Below are positions 60,982 to 64,000 of a DNA stretch of 64,000 nucleotides, piece after piece; position 1 is the first letter of the stretch, and the number at the start of each line of letters is the position of its first letter. This DNA comes from Brevibacterium antiquum (lineage in GTDB: Bacteria; Actinomycetota; Actinomycetes; Actinomycetales; Brevibacteriaceae). Where the stretch lies: assembly GCF_016107655.1 (NCBI RefSeq), contig NZ_JABASX010000006.1, positions 186,001-250,000 on the forward strand. The letters are read 5' to 3'. The notes under the pieces are model-generated. The model worked only from the letters and a program-made list of their open reading frames with translations, made no database searches and was not told the DNA's origin. The translations under genes and the position numbers were made by a program.

Positions 60982-61575
60982 ATGAACACATCCACTCCAT
61001 TGACGACCATCGCTGCGGTCGCAGCCGCATCAGCGTTGCTGCTGTCGGGATGCGCCAGCTCTGAAGGCGACGAGGCTGCTCAGCACTCACAGCATGAGAA
61101 ACAGTCCGAGGCGGCATCGGGTGAGGACCACGGCGAAAGCCATGAGCACGCCTCGGACGGCGGCCAGCCGCCCAAGGGCATCGAAAAGGCATCCGATCCC
61201 ACATACGCCGTCGGGGATGAGGTCACTCTCACCGCTGACCATATGCCCGGAATGAAAGGGGCGAAGGCGACGATCTCAGGTGCCTTCGAGACCACCACCT
61301 ATTCGGTCAGCTACACGCCCACCGATGACGGCGACCCGGTCAAGGACCACAAATGGGTCGTCCACGAAGAACTGAAGAACCCCGGCAAGGCTCCCCTCAA
61401 GGACGGGGCGAAGGTAACTCTCAACGCAGACCACATGCCCGGGATGAAGGGCGCGAAGGCAACGATCGACGGCTCGACCGATGAGACCGTCTACATGGTC
61501 GACGTCGATACAGGTGATATGGCGATCACCAACCACAAGTGGGTCACCGAGGACGAGGTCCAGCCGGTCAAGTGA
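60982..61575 (+). CDS. YdhK (DUF1541) family lipoprotein
   Basis: This 197-aa lipoprotein (Cys24 in LLLSGC) has a His/Glu/Ser-rich spacer (HSQHEKQSE, GEDHGESHEHA) and two tandem DUF1541 repeats: VTLTADHMPGMKGAKATISG near residue 80 and VTLNADHMPGMKGAKATIDG near residue 145. Each ends with DHKWVVHEE or NHKWVTEDE. Repeated HMPGM plus clustered His suggests metal binding outside the membrane. CAGGAGAGAAG precedes the ATG. A promoter with a CsoR-like operator lies 70-98 bp upstream, shared with cueP. Confidence 0.88.
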   Translation: MNTSTPLTTIAAVAAASALLLSGCASSEGDEAAQHSQHEKQSEAASGEDHGESHEHASDGGQPPKGIEKASDPTYAVGDEVTLTADHMPGMKGAKATISGAFETTTYSVSYTPTDDGDPVKDHKWVVHEELKNPGKAPLKDGAKVTLNADHMPGMKGAKATIDGSTDETVYMVDVDTGDMAITNHKWVTEDEVQPVK

Positions 61576-61608
61576 TCTCAGCGTCGGAGACGAAGGCTCA
61601 ACGGCAGC

Positions 61609-62385
61609 TCAATCGAACTGCGGCGCGCGGCGCTCCTGAAAAGCCTTGAATCCCTCGGCGTAGTCCGGAGTCTGTCGGGCGGTCTCCTGCAGATTGGCCT
61701 CTTCCGCGAGCACCTGCGCCAGGGTCGGGCGGTCGTCGGCGAGCTTCTGCACGAAGCCCTTCTCCATCGCGAACGCGTCTGCTGGGCCGGTCACGATCTT
61801 GGCCAGCTTCGACTCGACGAACTCAGAGAGCTCATCGGCTGGGACCGCACGGGACACGATGCCCGCAGCGGCCGCCTCGGCGCCGGTCATGAAGTCACCG
61901 GTGATGATGAGGTCCATCGTGCGGTGATAGCCCACCCGATCGAGGAACACGTGGTGGGCGCCCGAGTCGAGCATCGCGCCGATCGCGGCGAACGGCGAAC
62001 CGAACTTCGCATCGTCGGCGGCGATGATGATGTCAGCGGCCGCTGCAACCCCGAAGCCGAGGCCGAGGGCGGCACCTTGGACCTGCGAGATCACGGGGAT
62101 CGGCAGTGCCCGGATGGCCTGGAAGACGGGAGTGAAGACCTCGGCGAGGAATGCATGCGCGTCATCGGTCTCGACGTCGACGGCCGAGATGTCACGACCG
62201 GAGCTGAAGACCTTGCCCTCTCCCCTGATCAGGAGCACACGAACGCTCGGGATCGCCTCGGCGACCTTGGCCACTGCCGCCGCGAGGTCGCGGAGGTTGT
62301 CAGCGTCAAGGGCGTTGCGGGAATCGGGACCGTCGAGGACGATCTCTGCGATGTTCCCCCGGTTGGACAGTTGGATCTCGGTCAC
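61609..62385 (-). CDS. Enoyl-CoA hydratase/isomerase (PaaG-like)
   Basis: This 258-aa crotonase-fold enzyme has IAEIVLDGPDSRNALDADNL, KVFSSGRDISAVDVETDDAH, PVISQVQGAALGLGFGVAAA (oxyanion-hole glycine) and GSPFAAIGAMLDSGAHHVFL, where the usual catalytic Glu position carries Asp in MLDSG. That pattern is common in isomerase-type crotonases such as PaaG (2-(1,2-epoxy)phenylacetyl-CoA isomerase). It lies 67 nt after the 3-hydroxyacyl-CoA dehydrogenase gene. GGGAGCAC lies just upstream of its start. The family role (hydratase or isomerase) is uncertain. Confidence 0.87.
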   Translation of the reverse strand: MTEIQLSNRGNIAEIVLDGPDSRNALDADNLRDLAAAVAKVAEAIPSVRVLLIRGEGKVFSSGRDISAVDVETDDAHAFLAEVFTPVFQAIRALPIPVISQVQGAALGLGFGVAAAADIIIAADDAKFGSPFAAIGAMLDSGAHHVFLDRVGYHRTMDLIITGDFMTGAEAAAAGIVSRAVPADELSEFVESKLAKIVTGPADAFAMEKGFVQKLADDRPTLAQVLAEEANLQETARQTPDYAEGFKAFQERRAPQFD

Positions 62386-62426
62386 GTGTGCTCCCTTGCA
62401 GCTGACGGTGTTTGAGATGACAGTGT

Positions 62427-62442
62427 AACAAGCAGGCTTGTT
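62427..62442. promoter_or_regulatory. Perfect 7-2-7 palindrome between beta-oxidation genes
   Basis: AACAAGCAGGCTTGTT has perfect AACAAGC/GCTTGTT arms. It lies between the HAD stop (62453) and the enoyl-CoA hydratase start (62385) on the minus strand. It could be a TetR-type operator for an internal promoter, or part of a weak hairpin. Confidence 0.4.
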
Positions 62443-62452
62443 GCCTGCCTGG

Positions 62453-63349
62453 TCACCAAGTATAGAATCCCTGACCGGACTTTCGACCCAGCTGACCGGC
62501 TGCGACCTTGTCTTTGAGCAGCTGTGGCGGCGTGAATCTGGGTCCCAGCTCTGCTTCCAGATGCTCGGCGATGCCGAGGCGGACGTCGAGGCCGACGATG
62601 TCCGTGGTCTTGAGCGGTCCCGCCGGATGGCGGTAGCCCAGGGTCATCGCGTTGTCGATGTCCGCAGGCTTCGCGACTCCTTCCTCGACCATCCGCATCG
62701 CTTCGAGGGCCAGGGCCACGCCGAGGCGGCTGGAGGCGAATCCCGGCGAGTCCTTGACCGTGATCGCCGTTTTCCCCAGACCCGCGACCCAGGACTTCGC
62801 GACCTCAACGAGAGCCGGCTGCGTATGGGTGCCGACGACGACCTCGACGAGGTCGCTGACGGGGACAGGGTTGAAGAAGTGGAGTCCGATGAGTGCGTGT
62901 GGCCGTGGCAGTGCGGCGGCGAGCTCATCGATCGACAGGGCCGAGGTGTTCGTGGCGATGCTCGCAGCCGGCGCATACTTCGCGATGGCCGCCAGGATCT
63001 CCTGCTTGAGTTCGACGATCTCGGGGACGGCCTCGACGACGAGAAGAGCCTGGTCGAGCAGGGTCGGATCGCGTACGACCTCGACGCTGCCCTTGACCTC
63101 GAGGCCCTTGGACTTCGACTTCTCGATCGAGGCGTCCACGCGCTCCTGGGCCGCGGCCACGGTCTCGTCGGTGTTCTCGATGATGATGACGCGTGCTCCG
63201 GCGCTGGCGAAGGCATGGGCAATGCCTGCACCCATCCGGCCGCCGCCGTAGACACCGACGGTCTCTGGGACCAGGGGGCCGCTGCTTGAGTCCGTTGTCG
63301 AGTTCGGGGTGTGAACTGCGTCAGGTTCGCGCGCGGCCTGCTCGCTCAT
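62453..63349 (-). CDS. 3-hydroxyacyl-CoA dehydrogenase (PaaH-like)
   Basis: This 298-aa enzyme has an NAD-binding N-domain (VGVYGGGRMGAGIAHAFASA, with GGGRMGAG) and a C-terminal 3HCDH domain (HALIGLHFFNPVPVSDLVEV, containing the catalytic His, then VKDSPGFASSRLGVALALEA and YRHPAGPLKTTDIVGLDVRL). The catalytic His/Glu pair is in place. It has ~25 extra polar residues before the Rossmann domain. Its start overlaps the stop of the next gene upstream (63346) by 4 nt. It fits 3-hydroxybutyryl- or 3-hydroxyadipyl-CoA dehydrogenase. Confidence 0.9.
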   Translation of the reverse strand: MSEQAAREPDAVHTPNSTTDSSSGPLVPETVGVYGGGRMGAGIAHAFASAGARVIIIENTDETVAAAQERVDASIEKSKSKGLEVKGSVEVVRDPTLLDQALLVVEAVPEIVELKQEILAAIAKYAPAASIATNTSALSIDELAAALPRPHALIGLHFFNPVPVSDLVEVVVGTHTQPALVEVAKSWVAGLGKTAITVKDSPGFASSRLGVALALEAMRMVEEGVAKPADIDNAMTLGYRHPAGPLKTTDIVGLDVRLGIAEHLEAELGPRFTPPQLLKDKVAAGQLGRKSGQGFYTW

Positions 63350-64000
63350 TCGGTGTCGCCTTTCTGTTCGGTTCCCGGCACGGGCTGTTCGTCGATGGCT
63401 TCCGTCGCCACCGCTCCTGCCTTCTTCCGCTTCTTGGCTTCTCGTTTCGCGAGGAACGCATCCATCCGCGCGTACTTCTCCTCGGTCTCGAACAGCACTG
63501 CCTGGGCCACGTTATCGATGAGCGGGTGGGCCTCACGGGGTGCGTGGAACGCGGATTTGCTCAGTCTCACGGCCAATGGAGCAAAGCTCGCGATCCGGTC
63601 GGCAAGTGCTTCACCGGCGAGCTCGAGGTCCTCGGGGTCGACGACGTCATTGAGCAGTCCGATCGACTTCGCCTCGTCGGCCTGGAGGGTGCGACCGGCC
63701 AAGAGAATCTCCTTGGCTCGTGGTTCTCCCACGAGTTCGCGCAATCGCCAGGCGGCTCCGGCCGAGGCGATGATGCCGAGTCCCGGCTCGGGGTTGCCGA
63801 TCTTGGTCGTGGGAGTGCCGATGCGGAAGTCACACGCGAACGCCAGTTCCGCCCCGCCGCCCAGAGCGTAGCCCTCAACGAGGGCGATGACGGGCATCGG
63901 CAGTTCCTGGATGCGAGAGAATACCTTCGAGTTGATGCCGGCCAGGGCCTCCTCGCGGCCACGATTGCGCATCTGCCCGATGTCTGCGCCGGCGGCGAAG
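63346..64000 (-). CDS. Enoyl-CoA hydratase, C-terminal part (cut by window edge)
   Basis: This crotonase-fold protein continues past the right edge; the visible part is ~217 residues. It starts in FAAGADIGQM, the GADI motif of hydratases, followed by PMPVIALVEGYALGGGAELA (oxyanion loop) and TTKIGNPEPGLGIIASAGAA with the catalytic Glu in NPEPGLG. A basic Lys/Arg cluster (LAKREAKKRKKAGAV) and a polar tail extend its C-terminus. It overlaps the dehydrogenase gene by 4 nt. With the two genes downstream it forms a beta-oxidation or phenylacetyl-CoA-type set. An ATG at 63972 is internal. Confidence 0.88.
   Translation of the reverse strand, partial: FAAGADIGQMRNRGREEALAGINSKVFSRIQELPMPVIALVEGYALGGGAELAFACDFRIGTPTTKIGNPEPGLGIIASAGAAWRLRELVGEPRAKEILLAGRTLQADEAKSIGLLNDVVDPEDLELAGEALADRIASFAPLAVRLSKSAFHAPREAHPLIDNVAQAVLFETEEKYARMDAFLAKREAKKRKKAGAVATEAIDEQPVPGTEQKGDTE

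Overview
This is a high-G+C actinobacterial chromosome segment. It has NNC/NNG-biased codons, AGGAG-type ribosome sites alternating with apparently leaderless starts, actinobacterial TANNNT -10 boxes, an Arthrobacter-type dimethylglycine oxidase and a mycobacterial-type cysteine desulfhydrase. The gene set suggests Micrococcales, most likely Brevibacterium or a close relative; that is inference, since no rRNA or other phylogenetic marker is present. No rRNA, tRNA, CRISPR array, intact insertion sequence or prophage was seen. The window is almost wholly catabolic: small-molecule uptake systems, each with its own enzymes and regulator.

Layout. 0-2.2 kb: the start of an amino-acid permease, then a LacI regulator with its probable operator and an SRPBCC protein. 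2.2-9.9 kb (minus): a tripartite tricarboxylate transporter (TctA/B/C), two type III CoA-transferases, an HMG-CoA-lyase-type enzyme and an IclR regulator, which looks like a branched (hydroxy)dicarboxylate uptake, activation and cleavage module. 10.3 kb: a glycine/glutamine-rich FG-repeat protein of unknown function. 10.9-18.4 kb: an FAH-family hydrolase, a universal stress protein with a cationic amino-acid permease, an ArsR/SRPBCC pair, a glutaredoxin-thioredoxin reductase fusion and a second permease. 18.5-20.8 kb: a DauR-like regulator, a Cds1-type cysteine desulfhydrase and RidA, divergent from that permease. 20.9-28.6 kb (minus): a complete peptide ABC transporter with a gamma-glutamyltransferase-like enzyme and a GntR regulator, with GntR-type palindromes upstream.

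28.7-34.6 kb: a DUF1275 membrane protein, a degenerate repeat-bearing interval, an M20 dipeptidase divergent from a LysR regulator, and an IclR regulator coupled to a double-PPC (DUF296) protein. 34.6-43.4 kb (minus): a TRAP transporter embedded between an SCP-x-type thiolase, an acyl-CoA ligase, two SDRs and a MOSC protein, a carboxylic-acid catabolic operon with unknown substrate. 43.6-51.8 kb: a glycine-betaine demethylation locus (GbcA/GbcB-like oxygenase and reductase, dimethylglycine oxidase, divergent LysR, and FdhA-type formaldehyde dehydrogenase), in which the methyl groups leave as formaldehyde or methylene-THF. 52-60 kb: an M20D amidohydrolase, a MarR regulator divergent from an MFS exporter, a DHFR-like protein, a VOC protein, a SurA-N lipoprotein, an OFA-family antiporter with a 56-aa small membrane partner, and a VTT-domain protein. 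60.3-61.6 kb: divergent copper-type genes (CueP and YdhK) around one CsoR-like palindrome. 61.6-64 kb (minus): beta-oxidation or phenylacetate-type genes running off the right edge.

Three themes cut across the window. (1) Several conserved enzymes at 36-48 kb carry Ala/Ser/Gly/Glu-rich insertions absent from their families, one containing a 14-bp inverted repeat. (2) Genes end in unusually long, near-perfect hairpins, mostly without T-tracts. (3) Many regulator genes show a -10-like box 6-8 nt before the start codon and no Shine-Dalgarno site, which points to leaderless autoregulated transcripts. Functional names come from reading translated motifs by eye; no database search was run.
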